In this document: piece by piece, positions 23,862 through 31,715 of the stretch
Layout: each line of letters begins with the position of its first letter
Position numbering within the stretch: the first letter of the stretch is position 1
Assembly: GCA_902806355.1 (NCBI GenBank)
Contig: CADCWI010000041.1
Location: 1-32,997, forward strand
DNA from: an uncultured Thermomicrobiales bacterium
Lineage (GTDB): Bacteria > Chloroflexota > Chloroflexia > Thermomicrobiales > UBA6265
Direction: 5' to 3'
Length of the DNA: 32,997 nt
Program-made: the position numbers and the translations under genes
The notes under the pieces: model-generated
What the model saw: the letters and a program-made list of their open reading frames with translations, nothing else
Told to the model about the DNA's origin: nothing
Databases searched by the model: none

Positions 23862-25261
23862 CGCATCCGCCTCGGCCGCGACCGGAAGGCGTTCCCGAGC
23901 ACAACAGGGAACGGGAACCGGGTTACACGCACTCGCTGGTTCCGCGAATGGTCGTCATTACGGTGACGGCCCTCGTGCTCGGCGGTGTCATCCTCGTCGT
24001 CCTCGCACTGCTGGGGACGGGCTACTCGCTCTCGTCGCAGCCATCCTTGCTGCCCGATCTTGTCCGGATCAGCATCTTCTTGCTCGTGCCGAGCGCCTTC
24101 GTCCTGGTGGCCGGGGTCGTCGCCGTGCGGTGGGCGAGCACATCCATGTTCCGGATCCGGGTGCGGACCTCGATCCGCACCCGACTGATGGTCTCCCATT
24201 TGATCGCGGTGACTGCCAGCACGTTCATCTACGCGACGGGTGGATTCGTACTCCTTCTCCTTTTGCTGTTCTACTCCGGGTACACATGGTCCCAGATTCC
24301 GTTGCTCCTCCCGGAGTTCGCGGGCATAACGATCTTCGTTCTCCTTCAGATCGGGTTGATCACCTTGTGCGGCGTGGTCGTCGCCCGGTGGGCAAGTGGG
24401 TACCTCTCGAGACGGATCACGCGCCAGATCACCGAACTCGAAGAAGCGACCATGGAGTTCGCGGCCGGGCGGCTGGACCGTCGCGTCCGGGTGTTGTCAT
24501 CGGACGAGCTCGGACGGTTGGCGGAACGATTCAACTTTCTCGCCGGCCGGCTCGACGATCTTGACAAGCAGCGACGATCGTTCGTTGCCAATGTCTCGCA
24601 CGACTTGCGGACGCCGATCACGATCATGCGCGGGCATATCGATGCCCAGCTTCATGGGTCTGGACCGGACGCGCTCGACCCCCGCACGTCGTTCATGGTG
24701 ATCGAGCGCGAGACGCAGACGTTGGCCAAGCTGATCGACGACCTGTTTACGTTGTCACGGGTGGAAGAGGGTGCGCTCCCGGTGGCCCGCCTGCCGGTTC
24801 GGCTCCAGCCCCTGGCCGAGCAGATCGTGGAGAGCCTCCGTCCATATGCGCTCAAGACTGGCCGCGTGAGCGTGAATGCGAGCGTGCCGGAGGATGTGCC
24901 GTCGGTGCTGGGCGATGAGACGCGCATCACGCAGATCCTGAACAACCTGCTGCACAACGCGGTCCGGCACACTCCCGCCGGTGGTGTCGTGATGCTCACG
25001 GCACATGCCATCCGGAACGGAGCGGAGGTGGAGATCAGCGTTGAGGACACTGGTGTCGGAATTGCGCGGGACGACCTGCCCCGGATCTTCGACCGGTTCT
25101 ATCAAGGCGAGTCAGTCCGCGAGACCGGCGGAACAGGGCTGGGATTGAGCATTGTCAAGCAGCTCGTCGAGATCCAGGGAGGGAGCGTCGCCGCGACGTC
25201 CACGCTCGGCCAGGGCACACGAATCTCGCTTCGGTTGCCGGCTGCTCTTCCCGCTCCCTGA
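23858..25261 (+). CDS. Sensor histidine kinase with duplicated 2-TM sensor
   Basis: 467 aa. Two TM pairs (about residues 31-92 and 110-179) precede a HAMP domain (about 180-235). The HisKA motif is FVANVSHDLRTPI with phospho-acceptor His248. The ATPase domain has the N box NNLLHNAVRHTP, G1 DTGVGIA, F box FDRFYQ and G2 GGTGLGLSIV. The two TM pairs are internally similar: residues 56-103 align without gaps to 142-189, sharing LLP..., I.IF.L and GVV..RWAS. Almost no extracytoplasmic domain exists, which suggests sensing within or at the membrane. The start GTG overlaps the response-regulator stop. It converges with the HAD gene, the stops being 11 nt apart. Confidence 0.95.
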   Translation: MTHPPRPRPEGVPEHNREREPGYTHSLVPRMVVITVTALVLGGVILVVLALLGTGYSLSSQPSLLPDLVRISIFLLVPSAFVLVAGVVAVRWASTSMFRIRVRTSIRTRLMVSHLIAVTASTFIYATGGFVLLLLLLFYSGYTWSQIPLLLPEFAGITIFVLLQIGLITLCGVVVARWASGYLSRRITRQITELEEATMEFAAGRLDRRVRVLSSDELGRLAERFNFLAGRLDDLDKQRRSFVANVSHDLRTPITIMRGHIDAQLHGSGPDALDPRTSFMVIERETQTLAKLIDDLFTLSRVEEGALPVARLPVRLQPLAEQIVESLRPYALKTGRVSVNASVPEDVPSVLGDETRITQILNNLLHNAVRHTPAGGVVMLTAHAIRNGAEVEISVEDTGVGIARDDLPRIFDRFYQGESVRETGGTGLGLSIVKQLVEIQGGSVAATSTLGQGTRISLRLPAALPAP

Positions 25262-25273
25262 GCATCGGCTCAG
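25258..25273. terminator. Small hairpin holding both convergent stop codons
   Basis: CTGAGC (25258-25263) and GCTCAG (25268-25273) form a 6-bp stem with an ATCG loop. It contains the TGA of the histidine kinase (25259-25261) and, on the other strand, the TGA of the HAD gene (25270-25272). It is short and has no T-tract. Confidence 0.3.
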
Positions 25274-26013
25274 CCTGGGAAGAGCTGGGCAAGGTTGGAG
25301 AAGCGGGCCAGGCGTACCAGCCGGCCCCGGCCATCGGGTGAGGTGGCGATCTCGGCCTCTTCCAGGCGCCAGGTGTGCGGGTGTGGAATGAAGACGGCGT
25401 TGATCCCCGCCTCCAGCGCGGGATTGATATCCGACCGCGGCGAATTGCCGATCATCCACGTCTGCGCCGGCGTAAGACCGAGCGATGCGACAGCGTCGTG
25501 ATACGTTGCAGGCGATTTCTCGTGGGTGATGATCACACCAGCGAACATCGGCTCCATCCCGGAAGCATCGACCTTGAGGCGCTGTTCCTCGTACTCGCCT
25601 TTCGTCACGATGTAGAGGTCATGGTGCTTGCCGAGACGTTCCAGTGTCGGGATCACATCCGGGAGGGGCTCGATCGTCGTGCCCAGGATGCTGAGACCCA
25701 GCTGTTCGATCTCGTCCGCTTCGGCCGCCGTGGCGTTGCCTTCGGTGAGCGTCATGAACGTCGTCCTGAGCGTATGCGCGAACGCCTTTGCCCCGTATCC
25801 GTGGGTAGCCCGAGTGGCGATTTCTACCTCATCGAAGATGGTCCGCACCTCGGCGGGAGTGAGATGCTCGTGATCGAGCATGGCGATGAATCGTTCGATC
25901 GCTCGCTCGAAATAGATGTTGTTCTCCCAAAGCGTGTCGTCGGCATCGATCAGGAGATGTTGTGGTCCGGGAATGAGCTGGACTGCGGCGACCTCGGAAT
26001 CTGAGATTGACAT
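25270..26013 (-). CDS. HAD-family hydrolase
   Basis: 247 aa. HAD motif I is LLIDADDTLWENN (nucleophile first Asp, general acid third residue of DADDT). Motif II Thr lies in YIVTKGEYE, motif III Lys in THEKSPATYHDA, and motif IV is MIGNSPRSDINPALEAG. A helical cap sits between motifs I and II (C1 type). The DADDTLWENN start is typical of YjjG-like phosphatases acting on nucleotides or small phosphate esters; the substrate is not predictable. The start ATG 26013 has GGAGAG 8 nt upstream. An in-frame extension to 26127 encodes low-complexity basic sequence and is rejected. It is single, divergent from nadA, and shares a 278-bp upstream region with it. Confidence 0.9.
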   Translation of the reverse strand: MSISDSEVAAVQLIPGPQHLLIDADDTLWENNIYFERAIERFIAMLDHEHLTPAEVRTIFDEVEIATRATHGYGAKAFAHTLRTTFMTLTEGNATAAEADEIEQLGLSILGTTIEPLPDVIPTLERLGKHHDLYIVTKGEYEEQRLKVDASGMEPMFAGVIITHEKSPATYHDAVASLGLTPAQTWMIGNSPRSDINPALEAGINAVFIPHPHTWRLEEAEIATSPDGRGRLVRLARFSNLAQLFPG

Positions 26014-26193
26014 CTTGGTGCTCTCCGATACTCGAATGCAGAAGATGATCTCGTGCCAGGTCGTGATGGGAGACGCATCACCACGCCGGGAACGGGACGG
26101 CAATCCTACATCACGATGAAAGGTCATGGCGGGAATCGGCTTGGTGCACGGAGCGATGGCCGGGCTATTGCGTCCAGTCGACTTAGTGTCATG

Positions 26194-26222
26194 TTGACAA
26201 TTACTCCGGACGCCCGTACCAT
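26194..26222 (+). promoter_or_regulatory. nadA promoter
   Basis: A consensus TTGACA at 26194-26199, a 17-bp spacer and TACCAT at 26217-26222 make one of the best sigma-70-type promoters in the window. The predicted start near 26229 gives a leader of about 63 nt with AGGAGA at 26277-26282, 9 nt before the nadA ATG. Confidence 0.65.
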
Positions 26223-26291
26223 TCGCGAGTCATCGGGGGCGATCCGCTTCCCGCACTCGCCAGATCACGTTGTGACAGGAGATCTCCAACC

Positions 26292-27581
26292 ATGGCCGTC
26301 AACCGGAACCAGGCCACTTTCAATCTCTGGCCAGACTCCTCCTCCGCAACGTCCACCATCGACGACTCGAGACCGGATACGTCTCGCGACAAGGCGACGC
26401 TGTGGCTGGTCGATCCACAAATGGAATCGGCCTCATGCGTGCCAGAGGAAGGGACTGGTGCGTACGATCAGCTCCATGCCTATGGCGTCGAGCCCCTCCA
26501 GCAGGAGCGCATCCCACGTGAATACTTCAAGATGCCAGCGGAGGAGCGTGATGCCCGGATCTGGGCACTGCGCCATGAGCTCGGTTCCCGGCTGACCATC
26601 CTCGGACATCATTACCAGCGCGATGAGGTCATCCAGTTTGCGGATTTCCAGGGCGATTCCTACAAGCTGTCGCAACAGGCAGCCGTGCAGACCTCGTCCG
26701 AGTTCACCCTGTTCTGTGGTGTCCATTTCATGGCGGAAAGCGCGGACATCCTTGGCGGCGCCGACCAGCATGTGATCCTCCCAAACCTGGAAGCGGGATG
26801 CTCGATGGCGGACATGGCCAAGCCGGAAGATGTAGAGGCTGCCTGGAACGAGCTGGAACGACTCGGGATCGCTGGTGTCGTTCCAATCACCTACATGAAC
26901 TCGGCGGCGTCCCTGAAAGCCTTCTGCGGTCGCAACGGCGGGATCGTCTGTACATCGTCGAATGCGGCGCGGGTGTACGACTGGGCGTTCGAGCGTGGCG
27001 AGCGAATCTTCTTCTTCCCGGACGAACATCTCGGCCGGAACACCGCCGTGCGCAAGGGCATTCCGACGGAGGACATGGTTGTCTGGGATCCGTTCCAACC
27101 GCTAGGCGGCAACACCGAAGCGCAACTTCGCGCCGCCCGGGTAATCCTCTGGAAAGGCTACTGCTCCGTCCACGCGCGGTTCTCGGTTGAGCAGATCGCG
27201 AACGCGCGGGAGCGTTATCCTGACGTCAATGTCGTCGTTCATCCCGAATGCCGGCTCGAAGTGGTCCAGGCCTCGGATCTCGACGGTTCAACGGAGTACA
27301 TCATCGATGTAATTCGTGCGGCGGAACCCGGAACGGTGTGGGCTGTCGGAACGGAGATCAACCTCGTCCGGCGATTACAGCAGCAGATGCCAGACAAGAC
27401 GATCTTCTGTCTCGACCCGGTCATCTGCCCCTGCTCGACGATGTATCGCGTTCATCCGTCGTACATCCTGTGGACGCTGGAGCACCTGGTAAAGGGCAAG
27501 ATCGTCAACGAAATCAAGGTTGAGACGAAGATCGCCGAAGAGGCTCGGGTTGCCCTTGACCGGATGCTCGCCGTCCCCTGA
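26292..27581 (+). CDS. nadA: Quinolinate synthase NadA
   Basis: 429 aa. It condenses iminoaspartate with dihydroxyacetone phosphate to quinolinate in de novo NAD synthesis, using an oxygen-sensitive [4Fe-4S] cluster. LTILGHHYQRDEVIQFADFQGDSYKLS is the family N-terminal motif. Probable cluster ligands are Cys170 (LEAGCSMAD), Cys291 (WKGYCSVHARF) and Cys381 (CPCSTMY). HPECRLEV, VGTEINLVRRL and TSSNA are also conserved. About 95 residues precede the core, longer than the E. coli enzyme, including an unconserved Ser/Asp/Thr-rich N-terminus. The start ATG has AGGAGA 9 nt upstream. nadB and nadC, usual partners, are not here. The next gene, a peroxiredoxin, begins 14 nt later and is probably co-transcribed. 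Confidence 0.95.
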   Translation: MAVNRNQATFNLWPDSSSATSTIDDSRPDTSRDKATLWLVDPQMESASCVPEEGTGAYDQLHAYGVEPLQQERIPREYFKMPAEERDARIWALRHELGSRLTILGHHYQRDEVIQFADFQGDSYKLSQQAAVQTSSEFTLFCGVHFMAESADILGGADQHVILPNLEAGCSMADMAKPEDVEAAWNELERLGIAGVVPITYMNSAASLKAFCGRNGGIVCTSSNAARVYDWAFERGERIFFFPDEHLGRNTAVRKGIPTEDMVVWDPFQPLGGNTEAQLRAARVILWKGYCSVHARFSVEQIANARERYPDVNVVVHPECRLEVVQASDLDGSTEYIIDVIRAAEPGTVWAVGTEINLVRRLQQQMPDKTIFCLDPVICPCSTMYRVHPSYILWTLEHLVKGKIVNEIKVETKIAEEARVALDRMLAVP

Positions 27582-27595
27582 CGATCTGGAGAACG

Positions 27596-28066
27596 ATGAT
27601 GTTGATCGATGTAGGGACCGAGGCGCCTGACTTCTCGCTGAAGGCGGACGACGGCGAAGACTTCCGCCTGAGCGACCTTCGTGGATACATCCGCGCGATG
27701 CTTGTCTTTTACCCGAAGGATTTCACGCCCGGCTGTACCGATCAACTGATTCAGGTGCGGAAGAACATCCGGCACTTGCGCGGGGTCGGGATCGAGCCGA
27801 TGGGCGTCAACTCCGGTGATGCCGAAAGCCACCGGGCGTTCCGGGAGGCACATGCACTGAACTTCCCGCTGCTCGTCGATGAGGGGTCGGACGTCGCAAG
27901 AATGTACGGCGCGATCAAGAACGATGGAGAGAGTATCCAGCGTGCCGTCGTGATCGTCGGCAAGAATGGCAAAATCATCTTCGCGGAGCAGGGTGCTCCG
28001 CCCTGGCAGCGCGTCCTCAGCGTGATGCGGACGACCGACGATACGCCAGCGCCGGTCGAGGCGTAG
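27596..28066 (+). CDS. Peroxiredoxin, BCP/PrxQ-like, one cysteine
   Basis: 156 aa. It reduces hydroperoxides. The thioredoxin-like fold begins GTEAPDFSLKADDGEDFRLSDLRG, and the active site is FYPKDFTPGCTDQL with peroxidatic Cys47. PrxQ proteins normally have a resolving Cys five residues later; here that position is Ile, and no other Cys occurs in the protein, so it must work by a 1-Cys mechanism with an external thiol such as thioredoxin. The start is ATG 27596 or 27599, after GGAGAA. It lies 14 nt after nadA in an apparent operon. Protection of the NadA Fe-S cluster is an attractive but unproven reason. It converges with the PRC-barrel gene, 7 nt away. Confidence 0.92.
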   Translation: MMLIDVGTEAPDFSLKADDGEDFRLSDLRGYIRAMLVFYPKDFTPGCTDQLIQVRKNIRHLRGVGIEPMGVNSGDAESHRAFREAHALNFPLLVDEGSDVARMYGAIKNDGESIQRAVVIVGKNGKIIFAEQGAPPWQRVLSVMRTTDDTPAPVEA

Positions 28067-28073
28067 CATCGGA

Positions 28074-29201
28074 TCAGTGTTGGGAGGATGCCGTCCCGCT
28101 ACGCTGATTCTGAAGCCAGTACTGCGGCACCTCGAAGTGCGTGCAGAGGCGAACCTCGTCCTGACGGCTCATGGGAGACAAATCGTCGAACCGTGGGGCG
28201 CTCTGGATGACATGTTTGGTGACGGAGAGCACAATCCGGGTGCTCGTGACTTCGGCGATGCGTTCGGCCGGTATCGCCACGCGCTGGCGCGCCAACCGGA
28301 GCACGCCCCCGAAGCTGAGAACGACATAGCGGACGATGTCTGGCGCGGATGTTGGTGCATGATGCGAGTCGGAATCTTCCCTGATCCGTCGCTCGAAGAG
28401 GACATCGGACACCTTTCCGAGCGGCTCCCCCCGAGTACTGACAACTTCCCTGCCGCGAAAGTCGATGCCGCGTAGCGCGATCGAGATGCTTTCGGAAAGC
28501 CGGTGCAATGGCGAGATCGCGTCGGCGATCACGACCGTGCCGCCGATCTGCGGCCCGGTCCGAAGCAAGCGAGCGGCGGTGCGGTTGATCGAGCTTTCAG
28601 TACGCGCCAAACCCAGGTGCACCGCGGTGTGCGTGGAGAATGCTCCATGCGCGCTTCGCAACGTTTCCGCGTCAGCGGATGTAATCGCGATCAGCGGTGA
28701 ACCGGCAACGACGCGCTGCTCCAGGTAGCCCGCCTCCTCCCTGCTGAATCCAAACGCGGCCAGCGCGAGGGCGAGCTGTCGGCTCGAGCCCTGGGACGCT
28801 TCCGCCTCCGCGGTGAGTCTAGAGGAGCGTGACTCGCGGATCGTCGCCAGCACCGCACCGATCGGACCGGCGACGAGGTAACTGGCACGGTCCGGGAGGA
28901 TAAGCGACGCCAGCCCTTCGAGCCAGCCGCCGACGGCTTCGAGCGCGGACGACGCGACGACCCGCGCGAGGACTGTCTGCTGCCTGATCGAGGATTCGTC
29001 GGTGAGAACGCGCTCGCGAAGGATGACCGAGATTTGCTCGGGCGGTTGATCGGACTTTCGCAACGAGGAGAGCGCATGCTCGGCGTCAATGATGTCGTCG
29101 AACAGCGCGATCACCGTGTGCATCAGCGTCGGATCTTCAGCCGTGGGTTCAGAGGAGACGACCTGGTCGATACCAGAGGTGTCGATTGAGACCACGATCA
29201 C
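28074..29201 (-). CDS. Stress-type protein with C-terminal PRC-barrel domain
   Basis: 375 aa. Residues about 27-60 (MHTVIALFDDIIDAEHALSSLR) look like the start of the YflT/general-stress-17M type domain. A Gly/Ala-rich segment follows (about 85-120, ALEAVGGWLEGLASLILPD and VAGPIGAVLATI), as in glycine-zipper-containing relatives. The region about 140-200 repeats a similar fold. The C-terminal part (about 245-345, LRGIDFRGREVVSTRGEPLGKVSDVLFE through IVLSVTKHVI) is a PRC-barrel, a small beta domain that binds other proteins or RNA. The start is GTG 29201 in a GTGA overlap with the permease gene; GTG 29195 is equally possible and better spaced from AGGAG at 29203-29207. It is translationally coupled to the upstream permease. 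Its function is unknown. Confidence 0.8.
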   Translation of the reverse strand: MIVVSIDTSGIDQVVSSEPTAEDPTLMHTVIALFDDIIDAEHALSSLRKSDQPPEQISVILRERVLTDESSIRQQTVLARVVASSALEAVGGWLEGLASLILPDRASYLVAGPIGAVLATIRESRSSRLTAEAEASQGSSRQLALALAAFGFSREEAGYLEQRVVAGSPLIAITSADAETLRSAHGAFSTHTAVHLGLARTESSINRTAARLLRTGPQIGGTVVIADAISPLHRLSESISIALRGIDFRGREVVSTRGEPLGKVSDVLFERRIREDSDSHHAPTSAPDIVRYVVLSFGGVLRLARQRVAIPAERIAEVTSTRIVLSVTKHVIQSAPRFDDLSPMSRQDEVRLCTHFEVPQYWLQNQRSGTASSQH

Positions 29202-30406
29202 TCCTGACGTGCGGGCAAGCCGTGTTGCCGCGTGATCGGTAAGGCATCGCTCGTTTCGGAGGCATCTGCTTCGCCGGGCGCGGGACGACCAACCGAAATC
29301 GGCACGAACGGCGATCCGAACTGTGCCGCCGACAGCGGCGCCATGTCCATGCTGCGGAGCTCGCCCGCGATCCGGTCATCGCGCAGGCGCAGGAGATTGC
29401 TGACCAGGACCTGGAACGCGGCCCCGATCGGAATCGCCAGCAGGGAGCCTAAGGCACCGGCCAGCGAGCCACCGATGAGCACCGCCAGCACGACGGTCAA
29501 TGGGCTCATTCCCACCGCGTTCTTCATCACCCGGGGAACGAGTACCGCGCCTTCCAACTGCTGCAGGACGACGGCGAAGATCACCACCTGCAACGCTTTT
29601 TCGGGCGAATCCGCGAGCGCGATCAGGGCAGCAGTCCCGCCTCCGATAAACGGACCGATGAACGGGATCGCTTCCGTGATGCCGGCCCAGATCGCCAGCG
29701 CCAGCCAGAAGCGAAGGTCGATCGCGTAATAGGCGAGACCGGAGCAGATGCCAACGATGAGCATGAGCAGCAATTGGCCGCGCGTCCAGCCGCCGATCCG
29801 AAACTCGATCTCGTCCCAGATCGCGTGTGCTCGGCCCCGACGCGAAAGGGGAAACAGGCCAAGGGCAACCCGCTTGATCGTTGCCTTCTCGGTCATCCAG
29901 TAAAAGGCGACGATCAAAAGTGAGACGACGGCGAAGAGGATGCCGAGGACGGATGTCGCTGCACCCACGGCCTCGTCCTGTCCGATCTGCGGTGAGGTCC
30001 GGATACGGTTGTATGTGTATTCGATCCGCGAGATCGCATTATAACCAGCGTCCTGAATGAACGCATTGCCGTTATCAAGTGCCCGCTGACGCAACTGCTC
30101 GAAGATCTCGGGAACGGCTTCATCAAGCGCGGCTATCTGCCCGACCAGCTGGGGAACCAGAAAGTAGAATGCGGCGCCAGTGATCGAGAAGATGGCGATG
30201 TACACCAGCAGGATCGCCTGACCGCGCCGGAGCCCCGAGCGCCGGAGCCGGAACACGATCGGCTCGATGGCGGCGGCAAAAATGATGCCGAGCAGCATGA
30301 GGAAGATCACGGAACGGATCTGGATCAGCACCCAGGCGATCGCGATGACACCAAGGGCGACAGTCGTGTTGATGACGATGCGAGAAGGAGTCATGGTTGA
30401 TGTCAT
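29198..30406 (-). CDS. AI-2E family (PerM/TqsA-like) membrane permease
   Basis: 402 aa with seven to eight TM segments: an N-terminal pair (about 12-48), one near 60-85, a long amphipathic periplasmic-type stretch (about 90-145), and C-terminal segments from about 150 to 335. The family signature ITEAIPFIGPFIGGGTAALIAL (about 238-259) and LEGAVLVPRVMKNAVGMSPLTVVLAVLIGG are clear. Members export autoinducer-2 or act as Na+/H+ antiporters; the substrate cannot be chosen. The C-terminal 60 residues are a soluble Pro/Ala/Glu-rich tail. The start ATG 30406 or 30394 lacks a strong ribosome-binding site. Its stop overlaps the PRC-barrel gene start, so the two proteins are made together. Confidence 0.9.
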   Translation of the reverse strand: MTSTMTPSRIVINTTVALGVIAIAWVLIQIRSVIFLMLLGIIFAAAIEPIVFRLRRSGLRRGQAILLVYIAIFSITGAAFYFLVPQLVGQIAALDEAVPEIFEQLRQRALDNGNAFIQDAGYNAISRIEYTYNRIRTSPQIGQDEAVGAATSVLGILFAVVSLLIVAFYWMTEKATIKRVALGLFPLSRRGRAHAIWDEIEFRIGGWTRGQLLLMLIVGICSGLAYYAIDLRFWLALAIWAGITEAIPFIGPFIGGGTAALIALADSPEKALQVVIFAVVLQQLEGAVLVPRVMKNAVGMSPLTVVLAVLIGGSLAGALGSLLAIPIGAAFQVLVSNLLRLRDDRIAGELRSMDMAPLSAAQFGSPFVPISVGRPAPGEADASETSDALPITRQHGLPARQE

Positions 30407-30532
30407 GCCGATTCCGGGAAGCTCGTATTGACGTGCGATGACCTCGTGTCTGCGACCCCATCATGGCACCATTGGCGCAGGAAGAGCATGCCCATTCTAC
30501 TCCCATATGTCACAAGGATGCGGCCACGAGTC

Positions 30533-30550
30533 AGTGCCCTGAAGTGCCCT
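30533..30550. repeat. Direct repeat AGTGCCCT x2 at a 10-bp period
   Basis: The 301-bp divergent gap 30407-30707 holds no gene and no convincing promoter pair. It does contain AGTGCCCT at 30533-30540 and again at 30543-30550, one helical turn apart. This arrangement suits a protein binding one DNA face as a tandem dimer. It could control the permease operon, the aminopeptidase gene or both. Confidence 0.3.
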
Positions 30551-30707
30551 CTCAAGGTGGCGAAGCGGGAGGCCGTGAAGCACTCCAGGGTTAGGTCGGT
30601 GAAACGCGATAGCTCGGCAGGGGTCCCGATTTGGGAGTATTGAGCCTGGGGGGTGACCGCTCATCATGCGGGTCGCCCTGGAACTGGGAGGAAGGGAGAG
30701 GTGACGG

Positions 30708-31676
30708 ATGCTGGACCGATCTCCGGCAATTGAACCCTATGACAGCGGCATGCTCGACGTTGGTGACGGCCACCGGGTGTATTGGGAGTGTTGCGGCAAC
30801 CCCAATGGCAAACCCGCGATCTACCTCCACGGCGGCCCCGGTTCAGGCTCTTCATCAGGCCAGCGTCGGTTCTTCGATCCGGGCGTCTATCGTGCCGTGC
30901 TGTTCGACCAGCGTGGGTCCGGGCGAAGCCGGCCTCTGGCGGACGAGCCAGAGGCCGATCTGAGCGCCAACACCACCGCTCACCTCATCGCCGACATTGA
31001 AGCGCTGCGCGAGCTCCACGAGGTCGAGAGCTGGACCATCCTCGGCATGTCCTGGGGAACGACCCTCGGCCTGGCTTACGCCCAGGCATACCCGCAGCGG
31101 GTCGACGCCATGGTGCTGGCCCTGGTGACCTCCACATCGCGACGCGAGGTGGAGTGGCTGACCCGCGACGTTGGACGCATCTTCCCGGAAGCGTGGGACC
31201 GGTTCCGCGCGGCTGTGCCTGGCTCACTGCAGCACCTGCCGCTAGTCGATGCCTACGCCACGCTGCTGTTCGACGATGATCCCGCGGTTCGTGACCATGC
31301 GGCGCGAGCGTGGTGCGCATGGGAGGATGCCCACGTCTCCCTTGCCCCAGACCATCGTCCGAACCCGCGTTTTGAAGATCCGGAGTTTCGTCTCCGCTTC
31401 GCGCGGCTCGTGACCCATTATTGGCGGAACGCCGCCTTCCTCGAAGAGGATCAGTTGCTGCGCGAGGCGGCGACGCTGAACGGCATCCCAGGTGTGCTGA
31501 TTCACGGGCGCTACGATGTCAGCAGCCCGCTGGAAACCGCCTGGAGGCTATCCCAGAGCTGGGCCACCAGCCGTCTCTCCGTCATGGAAGGCGCTGGGCA
31601 TGGTGGCGGTGACACCTTGCTCACGCTCATCGATGATGCCCTTGCCGACTTTGGGTTGAGGGAACCGATCGGCTGA
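30708..31676 (+). CDS. pip: Prolyl aminopeptidase (proline iminopeptidase)
   Basis: 322-aa alpha/beta hydrolase of peptidase family S33 that removes N-terminal proline from peptides. The oxyanion motif is IYLHGGPGSGSS, DQRGSGRS follows, and the nucleophile elbow GMSWGTTLGLAYA holds the catalytic Ser. HGRYDVSSP supplies the Asp and GAGHGG the His. The cap region (about 135-215) has AWCAWEDAHVSL, including the WE motif that recognises the substrate N-terminus. No signal peptide, so cytosolic. The start ATG 30708 is preceded by GGGAGAGG. It is a single gene, divergent from the permease operon and convergent with pgi. Length and motifs fit the classical enzyme. Confidence 0.94.
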   Translation: MLDRSPAIEPYDSGMLDVGDGHRVYWECCGNPNGKPAIYLHGGPGSGSSSGQRRFFDPGVYRAVLFDQRGSGRSRPLADEPEADLSANTTAHLIADIEALRELHEVESWTILGMSWGTTLGLAYAQAYPQRVDAMVLALVTSTSRREVEWLTRDVGRIFPEAWDRFRAAVPGSLQHLPLVDAYATLLFDDDPAVRDHAARAWCAWEDAHVSLAPDHRPNPRFEDPEFRLRFARLVTHYWRNAAFLEEDQLLREAATLNGIPGVLIHGRYDVSSPLETAWRLSQSWATSRLSVMEGAGHGGGDTLLTLIDDALADFGLREPIG

Positions 31677-31715
31677 CAGGCAATCAGCTCGCTTGGTACG
31701 TTGCAGACACGCTCA

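Noticed and set aside
26014..26127. An N-terminal extension of the HAD hydrolase
   Set aside because: The added residues are unconserved in character, and a good ribosome-binding site precedes the internal ATG at 26013.
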